Notes: generated by a model from the sequence alone, not told the origin. A stretch of 64,000 nt of DNA from an uncultured Oscillibacter sp. (GCA_910579435.1 CAJTVF010000002.1:1-64000), one strand, 5' to 3'. Counted from the first letter of the stretch, positions 49,027 through 58,013 are shown. A program made the numbers and translations.

Positions 49027-50046
49027 ATGAAGCGGATACCGACGCAGGAGGCCGTGGGCCACGTCCTCTGTCACGATATGACCCAGATCATCCCCGGGCA
49101 GTATAAGGACGCCCGCTTCCGCAAGGGCCACGTGGTCCGGGAGGAGGACGTCCCCGTCCTGCTGTCCATGGGCAAGGAGCACCTCTACGTCTGGGAGATG
49201 GTCCCGGGGATGCTCCACGAAAACGACGCGGCGGAGCGCCTCTGCGCCCTCTGCCGGAACGAGGGCATGGACCGGAGCGCCGTCAAGGAGGGCAAGATCG
49301 AGCTCACCGCCGCCGCGGACGGTCTGTTCCGGGTGGACAGCGCCCGGCTGAACGCCGTCAACGCCCAGGAGGACGTGATGATCGCCACCCGCCACGGCGG
49401 TACGGCGGTCCGCAGGGGGGACAAGCTGGCGGGGATGCGGGTCATCCCCCTGGTGATTGAGGAGGAAAAACTCCGCCGGGCCGAGGAGGCCGCCGGGAAA
49501 CAGCCGCTGCTGGAGCTGCTGCCCTGGAAGCTGAAAACCGCCGCCATCGTCACCACCGGCAGCGAGGTGGCCAAGGGCCTGATTCAGGATTCCTTCACCC
49601 CGGTGGTGGAGAGGAAGCTGGCGGAATTTGGCATCCGTACCGTAGAGCGCCGGACCCCGGGGGACGGCATCGAGGCCGTGAAAAGCGCCATTCTGGAAGT
49701 CAAGGCCGCCCGCCCGGACCTGATTCTCTGCACCGGCGGCATGAGCGTGGACCCGGACGACAACACCCCCGGCGCCGTGAAGCGCAGCGGGGCAAGAATC
49801 GTTACCTACGGCGCGCCGGTTCTGCCGGGGGCCATGTTCCTGCTGGGGTACTTTGAGGACGGGACCCCCATTCTGGGTCTCCCGGGCTGCGTTATGTATG
49901 CCAAGCGAACCATCTTCGACCTGGTCCTCCCCAAGGCCGCCGCCGGAGTTCCCATCACGCGGGCGGACATCGCCGTCCTGGGCGAGGGCGGGCTGTGCCT
50001 GGGCTGTCAGGTCTGCACCTACCCCAACTGCGGGTTTGGAAAATAA
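49027..50046 (+). CDS. Molybdopterin-binding protein (MoeA/MogA-like)
   Basis: The 339-residue protein carries a MoCF-biosynthesis fold: AAIVTTGSEVAKGLIQD, DLILCTGGMSVDPDDNTPGAVK and LGLPGCVMYAKRTIFDLVLP. The N-terminal half (EAVGHVLCHDMTQIIPGQYKDARF) is like the linker domain of MoeA in shortened form. A C-terminal Cys motif CLGCQVCTYPNCGFGK may be Fe-S or zinc-binding. It should act in adenylation of or metal insertion into molybdopterin. Confidence 0.85.
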   Translation: MKRIPTQEAVGHVLCHDMTQIIPGQYKDARFRKGHVVREEDVPVLLSMGKEHLYVWEMVPGMLHENDAAERLCALCRNEGMDRSAVKEGKIELTAAADGLFRVDSARLNAVNAQEDVMIATRHGGTAVRRGDKLAGMRVIPLVIEEEKLRRAEEAAGKQPLLELLPWKLKTAAIVTTGSEVAKGLIQDSFTPVVERKLAEFGIRTVERRTPGDGIEAVKSAILEVKAARPDLILCTGGMSVDPDDNTPGAVKRSGARIVTYGAPVLPGAMFLLGYFEDGTPILGLPGCVMYAKRTIFDLVLPKAAAGVPITRADIAVLGEGGLCLGCQVCTYPNCGFGK

Positions 50047-50106
50047 CTACGTGTTCCCAAGGGGCAAGGCCCCTGTACATACCGTAATACCGGAAGGAAA
50101 GCAACG

Positions 50107-50922
50107 ATGAAACGAGCCTGGATACTGATTTTGACCCTGGCGCTGGCCCTGTCCCTGGCCGCCTGCGGCGGCTCCAAAGGCAAGGACGTGGAGCTGGCCG
50201 TCTTTGCCGCCGCCTCCATGCAGGAGACCCTGACGGAGATCGGCGAGAACTACCAAAGGGAACACCCCGGCGTCACCCTGGTGTTCAACTTCGATTCCTC
50301 CGGCACGCTGAAAACACAAATTGAAGAGGGCGCGGACTGCGATATCTTCATCTCCGCCGGGCAGAAGCAGATGGACCAGCTGGACGCCGCCGCCAGCCCC
50401 GACGTGATCACGGACGGTCTGGACTTTGTCCTGACGGATACCCGCTTCAACCTGCTGGAAAACAAGGTGGCCCTGGCGGTCCCCGATGGAAACCCGGCGG
50501 GAATCAACAGTTATGACGACCTGAAGGCCGCCCTGGAAGCCGGGGACGTCCTCCTGGCCATGGGGAACGAGGACGTGCCCGTGGGACAGTACACCCAGAA
50601 GATTTTCGCCTATTTCGGGCTGAATGAGGCGGCCCTCAACGCCGCCGGGGTCCTGACCTACGGCTCCAACGTCAAGGAGGTCACCACCCAGGTGTCCGAG
50701 AGGACGGTGGACTGCGGGATCATCTACGCCACGGACGCGTTTTCCGCCGGGCTCACGGTGGCGGACACCGCCACGGCGGAGATGTGCGGGCAGGTCATCT
50801 ACCCCGCCGCCGCGCTGAACATCTCGAAGCACCAGGAAGAGGCCCAGGCCTTCCTGGACTACCTCCGCACCCCTGCCGCCGGGTCCGTGCTGGAGGCCGT
50901 GGGCTTCACGCCCCTGGGATAA
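50107..50922 (+). CDS. modA: Molybdate ABC transporter, binding lipoprotein
   Basis: The 271-residue protein has a lipobox LSLAAC near residue 20. The ModA fold follows: LAVFAAASMQETLTEI, NFDSSGTLKTQIEEGADCDIFISA, VALAVPDGNPAGI and MGNEDVPVGQYTQK. Ser residues in AAASM and DSSG are oxyanion ligands in the family. It captures molybdate (possibly tungstate) outside the cell. Confidence 0.93.
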   Translation: MKRAWILILTLALALSLAACGGSKGKDVELAVFAAASMQETLTEIGENYQREHPGVTLVFNFDSSGTLKTQIEEGADCDIFISAGQKQMDQLDAAASPDVITDGLDFVLTDTRFNLLENKVALAVPDGNPAGINSYDDLKAALEAGDVLLAMGNEDVPVGQYTQKIFAYFGLNEAALNAAGVLTYGSNVKEVTTQVSERTVDCGIIYATDAFSAGLTVADTATAEMCGQVIYPAAALNISKHQEEAQAFLDYLRTPAAGSVLEAVGFTPLG

Positions 50923-50941
50923 CCGGAACGGGAGGACCGCC

Positions 50942-51610
50942 ATGGACTGGTTTCCCCTGTACAACTCCATCCGCATTGCCGCGGTCTCCACGGTGCTGGT
51001 CTTCTTCCTGGGGATCTTCGCCGCCCATTGGATTGCCAAGGCCCCCCGGCTGGTGAAGGGCGTTTTGGACGTGGCGCTGACCCTGCCCCTGGTCCTGCCG
51101 CCCACGGTGGTGGGCTGGCTGCTGCTGCTGGTACTGGGGCCCCGGCGGCCTTTGGGGGCATGGTTTCAGGCCGTCTTCGGCCTCCGGCTGACCATGACCT
51201 GGCAGTCCGCCATTTTCGCCGCCGTGGCGGTGAGCTTTCCCCTGATGTACCGCACCGCCCGGGGGGCCTTCGAGTCCTTCGACCAGACCCTGGCCCAGGC
51301 GGGCCGGACCCTGGGCCTCAGCAATTTCTATATCTTTTGGCGGGTCCAGATGCCCGTCTGCCGCCAGGGCATCCTGGCGGGAACGGTGCTGGCCTTCGCC
51401 CGGGCCCTGGGGGAGTACGGGGCCACGTCCATGCTGGCGGGCTACACCCCCGGCCGCACCGCCACCGTCTCCACCACGGTCTACCAGCTCTGGCGCACCG
51501 GGCAGGACGCCCTGGCCCTCCGCTGGGTGCTGGTGAACCTGGGAATCTCCGCCGTGGTGCTGCTGGCGGTGAACCTGCTGGAGCGAAAGGAGGGGCGCTC
51601 ATGGCCCTGA
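50942..51610 (+). CDS. modB: Molybdate ABC transporter permease
   Basis: The 222-residue membrane protein has the permease EAA motif AQAGRTLGLSNFYIFWRV, LPPTVVGWLLLLVLG and ARALGEYGATSMLAGYTPG, all typical of ModB. It ends with a 10-bp overlap into modC. Confidence 0.95.
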   Translation: MDWFPLYNSIRIAAVSTVLVFFLGIFAAHWIAKAPRLVKGVLDVALTLPLVLPPTVVGWLLLLVLGPRRPLGAWFQAVFGLRLTMTWQSAIFAAVAVSFPLMYRTARGAFESFDQTLAQAGRTLGLSNFYIFWRVQMPVCRQGILAGTVLAFARALGEYGATSMLAGYTPGRTATVSTTVYQLWRTGQDALALRWVLVNLGISAVVLLAVNLLERKEGRSWP

Positions 51611-52653
51611 CAGCCCGGATTGAAAAGCGCTTTGGAGCGTTTCAGCTGGCCGTGGACCTCATGGCGGAGACGGGCCAGCCCCTGGCCCTGCTGGGGGCCT
51701 CCGGCTGCGGAAAGAGCGTGACCTTAAAATGTATCGCCGGCATCGAACGGCCGGACCGGGGCCGCATCGAGCTGGACGGCCGGGTCCTCTTCGACAGCGA
51801 AGCGGGCATCGACCTCCCGCCCCAGCGGCGCCGGGTGGGCTTCCTCTTTCAAAGCTACGCCCTGTTTCCCCACATGACGGTGGAGCGGAACGTGGCCGTC
51901 TGCCTGGGCCGCATGGACAAGCGGCGGCGCCGTGAGCGGACGGCGGAGCTGCTGGCCCTGCTCCACCTGGAGGACCAGGCGGCCCTATACCCCCGCCAGC
52001 TCTCCGGGGGACAGCGGCAGCGGGCGGCTCTGGCCCGCATTCTGGCGGCGGAGCCTGGGGTTTTGCTGCTGGACGAGCCCTTTTCCGCCCTGGACAGCTT
52101 TTTGAAATGGCAGCTGGAGCAGGAGCTCCGGGAGGTTCTGGAGCGCTTCCCGGGCCCCGCCGTCTGGGTCAGCCACGACCGGGGGGAGGTTTACCGGAAC
52201 TGCTCCCGGGTCTGCGTGCTGGAGGACGGGAAGTCCGCTCCGGCGGCGTCCATGGCGGAGCTGATGGCAAACCCCGGCACCGTCGCCGCCGCGCGGCTCT
52301 CCGGGTGCAAAAACTTCGCCCCTGTCCGCCCCGGCCCCGCCCCGGGGCTGGTGGAGGTTCCGGCCTGGGGGCTGGTCCTTCGCGCCCCCTGGCGGGAGGG
52401 CGCCGCAGCCTTAGGCCTCCGGGCAGACCGCGTCCGCCCGGAGGAGGCGGGGGCGGTCAACGCCTTCCCCTGTCAAGTCGTCCGGGTAACGGAGGACGTA
52501 TCTTCCGTGTTCGCCGCCCTCCGCCCGGAGGCGGCTTCCCCCGGGGCCCCGCCCCTCTGGATGGAGCTGGCAAAAGACGCCTGGGCCGCCCTGCCGGACC
52601 GGGAGCGCCTTTGGGCGGCGGTCCGCCCGGAGGACCTGATGTTATTGAAATAG
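51601..52653 (+). CDS. modC: Molybdate ABC transporter ATPase
   Basis: The 350-residue protein has Walker A LGASGCGKS (31-39), signature LSGGQRQRAALAR, Walker B VLLLDEPFSALD and switch WVSHDRGEVYR. The C-terminal region (about 235-350) corresponds to the TOBE/Mop regulatory part (LGLRADRVRPEE, WAAVRPEDLMLL). Start ATG at 51601, inside the modB end. Confidence 0.94.
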   Translation: MALTARIEKRFGAFQLAVDLMAETGQPLALLGASGCGKSVTLKCIAGIERPDRGRIELDGRVLFDSEAGIDLPPQRRRVGFLFQSYALFPHMTVERNVAVCLGRMDKRRRRERTAELLALLHLEDQAALYPRQLSGGQRQRAALARILAAEPGVLLLDEPFSALDSFLKWQLEQELREVLERFPGPAVWVSHDRGEVYRNCSRVCVLEDGKSAPAASMAELMANPGTVAAARLSGCKNFAPVRPGPAPGLVEVPAWGLVLRAPWREGAAALGLRADRVRPEEAGAVNAFPCQVVRVTEDVSSVFAALRPEAASPGAPPLWMELAKDAWAALPDRERLWAAVRPEDLMLLK

Positions 52654-52666
52654 GAGGAGATTTCAT

Positions 52667-53164
52667 TTGTATACCGCCGCCGTCCTCACCGTCAGCGACC
52701 GGAGCTTCCGGGGCCAGCGCCCCGACGAAGCGGGCCCGCTGGTATGCTCCCTGCTGGAGGAGGCAGGGTATTCCATTCTGGAAACCGGCGTCGTCCCCGA
52801 CGAACAGCCGGACATTGAAGCCGCCCTCGTCCGCCTGGCGGACCAAACCGGGGCCGCCCTGGTGGTGACCACCGGGGGCACCGGCTTCTCCCCCCGGGAC
52901 GTGACCCCGGAGGCCACCTTGGCCGTCTGCAATCGCCTGACCCCCGGCATCCCGGAGGCCATGCGGGCCGCGTCCCTGGCCATCACCCCCCGGGCGATGC
53001 TCTCCCGGGCGGCGGCGGGCATCCGGGGCGGGACCCTTATCATCAATCTTCCCGGCAGCCCCAAGGCGGCCCGGGAGAACCTGGAGGCGGTGCTGCCCGC
53101 CTTGGAGCACGGCTTGAAGATGCTTCTGGGCGGACCCGCCGATTGTACCTCCGCCTTTTCGTGA
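52667..53164 (+). CDS. Molybdopterin adenylyltransferase-like protein (MogA/MoaB family)
   Basis: The 165-residue protein has VLTVSDRSFRGQRPDEAGP, VVTTGGTGFSPRDVTPEAT and GTLIINLPGSPKAARENLEAVLP, the MoCF-biosynthesis motifs. It adenylates molybdopterin. The start is TTG at 52667, preceded by AGGAGG. It closes the operon before a strong terminator. Confidence 0.93.
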   Translation: MYTAAVLTVSDRSFRGQRPDEAGPLVCSLLEEAGYSILETGVVPDEQPDIEAALVRLADQTGAALVVTTGGTGFSPRDVTPEATLAVCNRLTPGIPEAMRAASLAITPRAMLSRAAAGIRGGTLIINLPGSPKAARENLEAVLPALEHGLKMLLGGPADCTSAFS

Positions 53165-53203
53165 AAAGAATCCTCCCGCCCAAGGGGCGGGAGGATTCTT
53201 TCT
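53165..53203. terminator. Bidirectional terminator after the molybdenum operon
   Basis: A 16-bp perfect stem (AGAATCCTCCCGCCC with its complement) around AAG has T and A tails on the two sides. Confidence 0.92.
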
Positions 53204-53208
53204 ATACT

Positions 53209-54186
53209 TTATAAATGTGATGGGCAGCTATGCCCCGCCTCCCCGGCGGCTTCCCTCCGGAGGGCCCGCTCATAGATCAGCTCCCCGGTGATGCTGACGG
53301 CGATTTCCTCCGGGGTCACGGCTTTGATGGCGGTGCCGATAGGCGTGTGAACCCGCCGGAGAGCCTCCTCCGAGATTCCCGCCTCCCGGAGCTTTCCGTT
53401 GACATATGCGGTTTTCGTCCGGGAACCCATGACCCCTATATAAGCCAAGGGCCGGCGGAGGAGCTGCTCCTCCACCTCGAAGTCGTGGCTGTGGCCGCTG
53501 GTCATGACCACGGCGTAGTCCTCCGCCGTCAGCTCCAATCCTCCGGCGAGATCGGTATACGCGCGGCACACCACCGCCTCCGCCTCCGGGAAGCGCTCTT
53601 TACTGGCAAACTCCGGGCGGTCGTCAAACACCGCCACCCGGAAGCCCACGCTCCGCAGAACCGGAACCAGGGCCAAGGCACAGTGCCCGCCGCCAAAGAC
53701 CACCACCCGTTCCCCCACCGGCAGAGGGAAGGTTAACCGTTCCCCGTCCCAGACGGGACCTGCGGGGCCCGCCTCCAGCAGGGCTGGGTCCTCCCCGGCC
53801 TCCAGGGCCAGCCAACCGCTCCGGTGGGCCTCCAGCCGCTTCAGGACCTCTCGGGCCAGGCCCCGCCAGCTCCCGCTGTCACGGGGGATGCGCTGGAAAA
53901 GCACGGTCTGCTCTCCGCCGCAGACGGAATCCAATTCCCCGCCGTGGCGGAGCTCCAGGCGGCGGACGGCGGACCTCCCCTCACGCAGCAGCTCCGCCGC
54001 GAAAGCCAGGGCCTGGGCCTCCCCCGGCCCGCCGCCGATGGTCCCGGCGATCAGGCCCTCCCGGCCCGCCAAAAGCTGGGACCCGGCCCCCCGGGGGGTG
54101 GACCCCTGAGCCAAGACCACCGTCACCAGCACGGCGTCCTCCCCCCGGTCCAGCAGGGCCAGCAGATTTTCAAAGATCATGCGCAT
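53209..54186 (-). CDS. XdhC/CoxI family molybdenum-enzyme maturation protein
   Basis: The 325-residue protein has an XdhC/CoxI N-terminal domain (AVLVTVVLAQGSTPRGAGSQLL, GTIGGGPGEAQAL) and a Rossmann-type XdhC C-terminal domain (VVVFGGGHCALALVPVLRSVGF, AYIGVMGSRTKTA). It delivers and sulfurates molybdenum cofactor for xanthine dehydrogenase-type enzymes. It is convergent with the molybdenum operon. No hydroxylase subunit is in the window. Confidence 0.9.
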   Translation of the reverse strand: MRMIFENLLALLDRGEDAVLVTVVLAQGSTPRGAGSQLLAGREGLIAGTIGGGPGEAQALAFAAELLREGRSAVRRLELRHGGELDSVCGGEQTVLFQRIPRDSGSWRGLAREVLKRLEAHRSGWLALEAGEDPALLEAGPAGPVWDGERLTFPLPVGERVVVFGGGHCALALVPVLRSVGFRVAVFDDRPEFASKERFPEAEAVVCRAYTDLAGGLELTAEDYAVVMTSGHSHDFEVEEQLLRRPLAYIGVMGSRTKTAYVNGKLREAGISEEALRRVHTPIGTAIKAVTPEEIAVSITGELIYERALRREAAGEAGHSCPSHL

Positions 54187-54223
54187 AAGGGCGCTCCTTT
54201 CTTATGAGAGGGAAATCCGGGGC

Positions 54224-54904
54224 CTAACGGCTTTCCAGGTTCCCGGAAAGCACCATCTCCCGGGTCAGCGGCGTACCATCCGGCAGCTCCACCGTAATGG
54301 AGCGCCACAGAGATCCGCCGCGTTCGTCCTCCTGCGCCTCATGGCTGTAGTGCACGGAGACGCTGTGAACCGGGGTCCTGGGGGATAAGTCCTCATAAAG
54401 TTCCATAGCCCGGTCCGCCATGGCCTCCCGCATGGCCGCTTCCTCCGGGACCGGGGCGCTGTTCCTGTCCCCGAAGCCGATGCGGATCTCCACCACCGGC
54501 GTGTCCGGCTCGCTGGGGTCCCACCGGGCGTCCCAGCAGGCTCTTTGCCCGTTGACCTGCGGATGCTCCGCGATGCCAAGCTCCTTCCGCAGTACGGTTC
54601 TCCGCCGTTCGTCTGCAACCAGCTTGGAACCCAAGTCATAGCACAAGCTGCGCCGTCCCCCTCCGTCCTTCAGGGTAAAGGCCAGAAAGTAGCCGCCGTC
54701 CTCCGGGTCGTACCGGGCCCAGGGGCTCTCCGGCTTCAGCTCCGGATAAACCTGGGCGGCATAGCTTCGCATCCGCGCGGCGGAAACCAGGTTCCCCAGC
54801 ACCGGGAACCAGCCGGTGCTCCCATCCAGCAGAACACAGGATGCGAAAAAAACCAGCAGAAGCGCCGCCGCTCCTCCCAGCAGCTTGGTCCGTTTCGCCC
54901 GCAT
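54224..54904 (-). CDS. Hypothetical membrane-anchored protein
   Basis: The 226-residue protein has one N-terminal hydrophobic helix (about 10-26, AAALLLVFFASCVLLDG) and an extracellular part with ELKPESPWARYDPEDGGYFLAFTL and SVSVHYSHEAQEDE. No known motif. GGAAAGGAGG precedes the ATG at 54904. It lies 28 bp downstream of the TraX-like gene on the same strand and is probably co-transcribed. The signal might be a lipoprotein type, since Cys follows the helix as ASC, but the lipobox is poor. Confidence 0.6.
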   Translation of the reverse strand: MRAKRTKLLGGAAALLLVFFASCVLLDGSTGWFPVLGNLVSAARMRSYAAQVYPELKPESPWARYDPEDGGYFLAFTLKDGGGRRSLCYDLGSKLVADERRRTVLRKELGIAEHPQVNGQRACWDARWDPSEPDTPVVEIRIGFGDRNSAPVPEEAAMREAMADRAMELYEDLSPRTPVHSVSVHYSHEAQEDERGGSLWRSITVELPDGTPLTREMVLSGNLESR

Positions 54905-54931
54905 CGGCGCGGCCTCCTTTCCCCTCTCCCG

Positions 54932-55783
54932 TCAGCCTCCCGCCAAAAGCGGATACGCCGCCCAGGACAGCGCGTATAAGATGTAGACATGGGCGGGGTA
55001 GAAGGCGTAAAAGAAAGCCTTCGGTCCCCGGCCCCGTTCCCCATTGTAACACAGCATCAAAGCCACCGCAAGGGCCCCGTACCACTCGTAGGCGGTGGTA
55101 AACATCATGGTCCAGTGAAACTCCGGGGATTGGAACAGTAAAAGCAGGGGAAGCAGGAAGGAAAACACCATGGTTCCCGCCACGAAAGCGCCGGCCTGGA
55201 CCCTCCGGTTCCGGCGGAACGCATAGAGAAGCACGCCTGTCGCAATGACGGAAATGCTGGCGTCCGGGTTGCTGTTCCACATGGGCAGAAGGGTATAGCC
55301 CAGGGCGAGCAGGGGCATTTGCAGGGCGGGCACGCCCCGCATCAGCAGTCCCGCCAGAATGGGCCACGCCAGGGGCAGGACCACTGCCGCCAGCCCCGGG
55401 AGCCAGCGCTTTTCCCCCAGCCAGTCGATCCCCTGAAAGACCACCATCAAAATGACAAAGGAGGTCATCATGCCGTTCATGGGATAAAACCCGTCGGGAC
55501 GAACCGGCAGAACGCCGCACATCATCAAAAACAGCAGGCCGGACATCAGGAGATGAATCCCATATACTTTTGCAAAGTATCTTCTCCTGTCATGGGTATG
55601 GCGGAATCCCTCCGCCAGGCAGAAGAGGAACAGCGGTGCGGACAGCCGCCCCAGCATGCTGAACCATTCGGGGACCCAGCCCGTAAAGCCGAAGATGTAA
55701 TGGATATGGTCTAAAACCATCAGCCCCAGGGCAATCCATTTCAGGTCTGAGGAGGTCACTCCCCGTGCTTTCGCTTGTTCCAT
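54932..55783 (-). CDS. TraX family membrane protein
   Basis: The 283-residue protein has about eight to nine helices. It has TSSDLKWIALGLMVLDHIHYIF with the His of MVLDHIH, the RLSAPLFLFCLAEGFRHT segment and a C-terminal FYAFYPAHVYILY, all TraX features. TraX acetylates F-pilin in plasmids; chromosomal relatives in Firmicutes probably acylate surface polymers. Start ATG at 55783 with GGAAAGGAG. Confidence 0.9.
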   Translation of the reverse strand: MEQAKARGVTSSDLKWIALGLMVLDHIHYIFGFTGWVPEWFSMLGRLSAPLFLFCLAEGFRHTHDRRRYFAKVYGIHLLMSGLLFLMMCGVLPVRPDGFYPMNGMMTSFVILMVVFQGIDWLGEKRWLPGLAAVVLPLAWPILAGLLMRGVPALQMPLLALGYTLLPMWNSNPDASISVIATGVLLYAFRRNRRVQAGAFVAGTMVFSFLLPLLLLFQSPEFHWTMMFTTAYEWYGALAVALMLCYNGERGRGPKAFFYAFYPAHVYILYALSWAAYPLLAGG

Positions 55784-55824
55784 AATGAGGCTCCTTTCCC
55801 CCGCTGTTTCCGGCGGACTTGACA

Positions 55825-55875
55825 AAAATATTTGTATTGTGACTTTAGTACAATAATATAATAATACAATTATGG
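55825..55875. promoter_or_regulatory. AT-rich region with inverted TTGTA/TACAA half-sites before the TraX-like gene
   Basis: TTGTA...TACAA (17 bp apart) and ATAATATAATAATACAATTAT fill the gap between the TraX-like start and the NhaC end. It could hold the TraX promoter and an operator; exact boxes are ambiguous. Confidence 0.35.
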
Positions 55876-55896
55876 GCTTCTGTCAAGCCCTCCCGG

Positions 55897-55929
55897 AAAA
55901 AATAGCGCCCGGTCCGAAGACCGGGCGCT
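55897..55929 (-). terminator. Terminator after the NhaC-family gene
   Basis: AGCGCCCGGTC / GACCGGGCGCT arms are followed on the minus strand by ATTTTTT. Confidence 0.9.
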
Positions 55930-55981
55930 GCAAAGAACGCAAAGAGGGTGGAGCTCCCTGCTGTCTTCGCCGGATTTAAAT

Positions 55982-57724
55982 TCAGGCAGCCTGAGCGCTT
56001 CTGGAGCGGATGACGAAGAGGGCGCCGAGCATCAGCACGATGCCGATAGGCAGGCCCAGCAGGCCGGGCGCACCCAGGCTCACCAGGATGCCCGCGATGA
56101 GATAGGTCACGCCGGACACCACTGCGCAGGTGATGGCGTAGGGCAATTGGGTGGAAACATGGTTCACGTGGTCGCACTGGGCGCCGGCGGAGGCCATGAT
56201 GGTGGTATCGGAGATGGGGGAGCAGTGATCGCCGCAGACCGCGCCGGCCATGCAGGCGGAGATGCAGACGATGGCCATGGGGTTGTCCATGGAGAACACA
56301 TTCTGCACAATGGGAATCAGGATGCCGAAGGTGCCCCAGGAGGTGCCGGTGGCGAAGGCCAGCAGGCAGCCGATGACGAACACGATCAGGGGCAGGATCA
56401 TCTGGAGGCCGGAGGCGGAGGAGCGGACGAAATCCCGCACGAAGAACTTCGCGCCCAGGGAGTCGGTCATGTTCTTCAGGCTCCAGGCGAAGGTCAGAAT
56501 CATGATGGCGGGAACCATGGCCTTGAAGCCCTCGGGGATGCAGCCCATCATTTCCTTAAAGCTCATGGCCCGGCGGATGAGGTAATAGACCAGGGTGAAC
56601 ACCAGGGCGAAGGCGGAGCCCAGCATCAGGCCCACGGAGGCGTCGGAGTTGGAGAAGGCGGTGATGAAGCCCTCGCCCTCGAAGAAGCCGCCGGAATAGA
56701 TCATGCCGATGACGCAGCAGATAATCAGCATAACCACGGGCAGGACCAGGTCCAGCACGGCGCCCTTGTCCTCGGGGGAATCGTCGGAGGCGTTGGCGTA
56801 GGGGTTGGAACCGGAGAAGAGGTCGCCCTTTTCAATGGCGTTTTTCTCATACTTCGCCATGGGGCCGAATTCCGCCTTCATGATAATCATGCCCACCATC
56901 ATGACGATGGTCAGCAGGGCGTAATAGTTGTAGGGGATGGCCCGGAGGAACAGGTTGAAGCCCTGCCCGTCCTCGGCAAAACCCGCCACAGCGGCGGCCC
57001 AGGAGCTGATGGGGGCGATGATGCACACCGGGGCGGCGGTGGCGTCGATGATATAGGCCAGCTTGGTCCGGGAGATGTTGTGCTTGTCCGTGATGGGGCG
57101 CATGACACTGCCCACGGTGAGGCAGTTGAAGTAGTCGTCAATGAAGATCAGCACGCCCAGGAGCACGGAGGCCAGCTGGGCCCCCACCCGGGACTTGATA
57201 TGGTCCTTGGCCCAGCGGCCGAAAGCGGCGGAGCCGCCCGCCTTGTTCATCAGGCACACCATGGAGCCCAGGATAATCAGGAAGATCAGGATGCCCATGT
57301 TGTAGCTGTCGGTGACGGAGGACACGATGCCGTCGTTGAACACATGGAGGATGGTGGCCTCAAAGGCAAAGTTGGAGTACAGCAGGCCGCCCACCAGGAT
57401 GCCCAGGAACAGCGAGGAATAGACCTCCTTGGTGATTAGGGCCAGGGCGATGGCGATGATGGGGGGCAGCAGGGCCCAGAAGGTGTTGTAGAAGCTGCTG
57501 GGGGAGTTGACATAGCCCACGCCTTCGCAGGCCTCGCAGGTGACGGCCTCCAGGTCTTCAGACAGGACGACGCCCGCCGTGCCGCAGTCCGGGCACTCAA
57601 TGTACTTGGTGCCGGCGGCCTCGGTGAGGTCCTCTCCGGATGCCAGGGCGGGGACGGTCATGGCTGCGCACAGCAGCAGCATGACCGCCAGCAGGGGCAG
57701 AAACCGTCTTTTCAGGTTCTTCAT
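55982..57724 (-). CDS. NhaC-family antiporter, probable lysine transporter, with an N-terminal CxxC pair domain
   Basis: The 580-residue protein starts at 57724 after GGAGAGAG. A signal-like helix (about 8-29) is followed by a short domain with CPDCGTAG and CEACEGVGY (zinc-ribbon/DnaJ-like, about 35-65), then about eleven NhaC helices with LIIFLIILGSM and ISACMAGAVCGDHCSPISDTT, an NhaC hallmark. Because a lysine riboswitch controls it, lysine import or exchange is the best guess. An earlier in-frame ATG at 57805 would translate the terminator and is rejected. A zinc-ribbon outside the membrane is unusual. Confidence 0.88.
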   Translation of the reverse strand: MKNLKRRFLPLLAVMLLLCAAMTVPALASGEDLTEAAGTKYIECPDCGTAGVVLSEDLEAVTCEACEGVGYVNSPSSFYNTFWALLPPIIAIALALITKEVYSSLFLGILVGGLLYSNFAFEATILHVFNDGIVSSVTDSYNMGILIFLIILGSMVCLMNKAGGSAAFGRWAKDHIKSRVGAQLASVLLGVLIFIDDYFNCLTVGSVMRPITDKHNISRTKLAYIIDATAAPVCIIAPISSWAAAVAGFAEDGQGFNLFLRAIPYNYYALLTIVMMVGMIIMKAEFGPMAKYEKNAIEKGDLFSGSNPYANASDDSPEDKGAVLDLVLPVVMLIICCVIGMIYSGGFFEGEGFITAFSNSDASVGLMLGSAFALVFTLVYYLIRRAMSFKEMMGCIPEGFKAMVPAIMILTFAWSLKNMTDSLGAKFFVRDFVRSSASGLQMILPLIVFVIGCLLAFATGTSWGTFGILIPIVQNVFSMDNPMAIVCISACMAGAVCGDHCSPISDTTIMASAGAQCDHVNHVSTQLPYAITCAVVSGVTYLIAGILVSLGAPGLLGLPIGIVLMLGALFVIRSRSAQAA

Positions 57725-57746
57725 AACGCTCTCTCCTAAATGAAAA

Positions 57747-57979
57747 ATGAAGTCATGACAGCTTGTCATGACTTCATACCGAACACACGAAACGGATGAA
57801 TCCACGACAGCGCTCCACTCCCAAGGGAGTGACAGTCCGCAGGATGTTATCCTGCGGCCCGGCTTCGCGTCCCTCTCAGGCTGGAACGGGCGAAACCTCG
57901 GCGGAAGCCCCTTTCCCCCTCCCCGGCTCCTGAACCCTTGGGGAGGCGTACTCTTGACGTCCGCGCCTCTATCATGCTG
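57747..57979 (-). ncRNA. Lysine (L-box) riboswitch with terminator
   Basis: Read on the minus strand from about 57979: GAGGCGCGGACGTCAAGAGTACGCC, the loop-E/kink-turn of P2; GAAAGGGGCTTCCGCCGAGG; CCGCAGGATAACATCCTGCGG (P4); GACTGTCACTCCCTTGGGAGTGG (P5); and GCGCTGTCGTGG closing P1. These follow the L-box order. The perfect 14-bp terminator ATGAAGTCATGACA with a GCT loop and TTTTTC lies at 57777-57747. Lysine should terminate transcription of the NhaC-family gene. Confidence 0.92.
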
Positions 57980-57985
57980 GCACCT

Positions 57986-58013
57986 ATTATAATAAGCAAT
58001 TTTAAAATGTCAA
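57986..58013 (-). promoter_or_regulatory. Promoter of the lysine riboswitch transcript
   Basis: On the minus strand TTGACA (58013-58008) and TATAAT (57991-57986), both consensus, are spaced by 16 bp. Confidence 0.8.

Noticed and set aside
57725..57805. N-terminal extension of the NhaC-family protein
   Set aside because: It would translate the riboswitch terminator; the ATG at 57724 has its own ribosome site and begins a signal-type helix.
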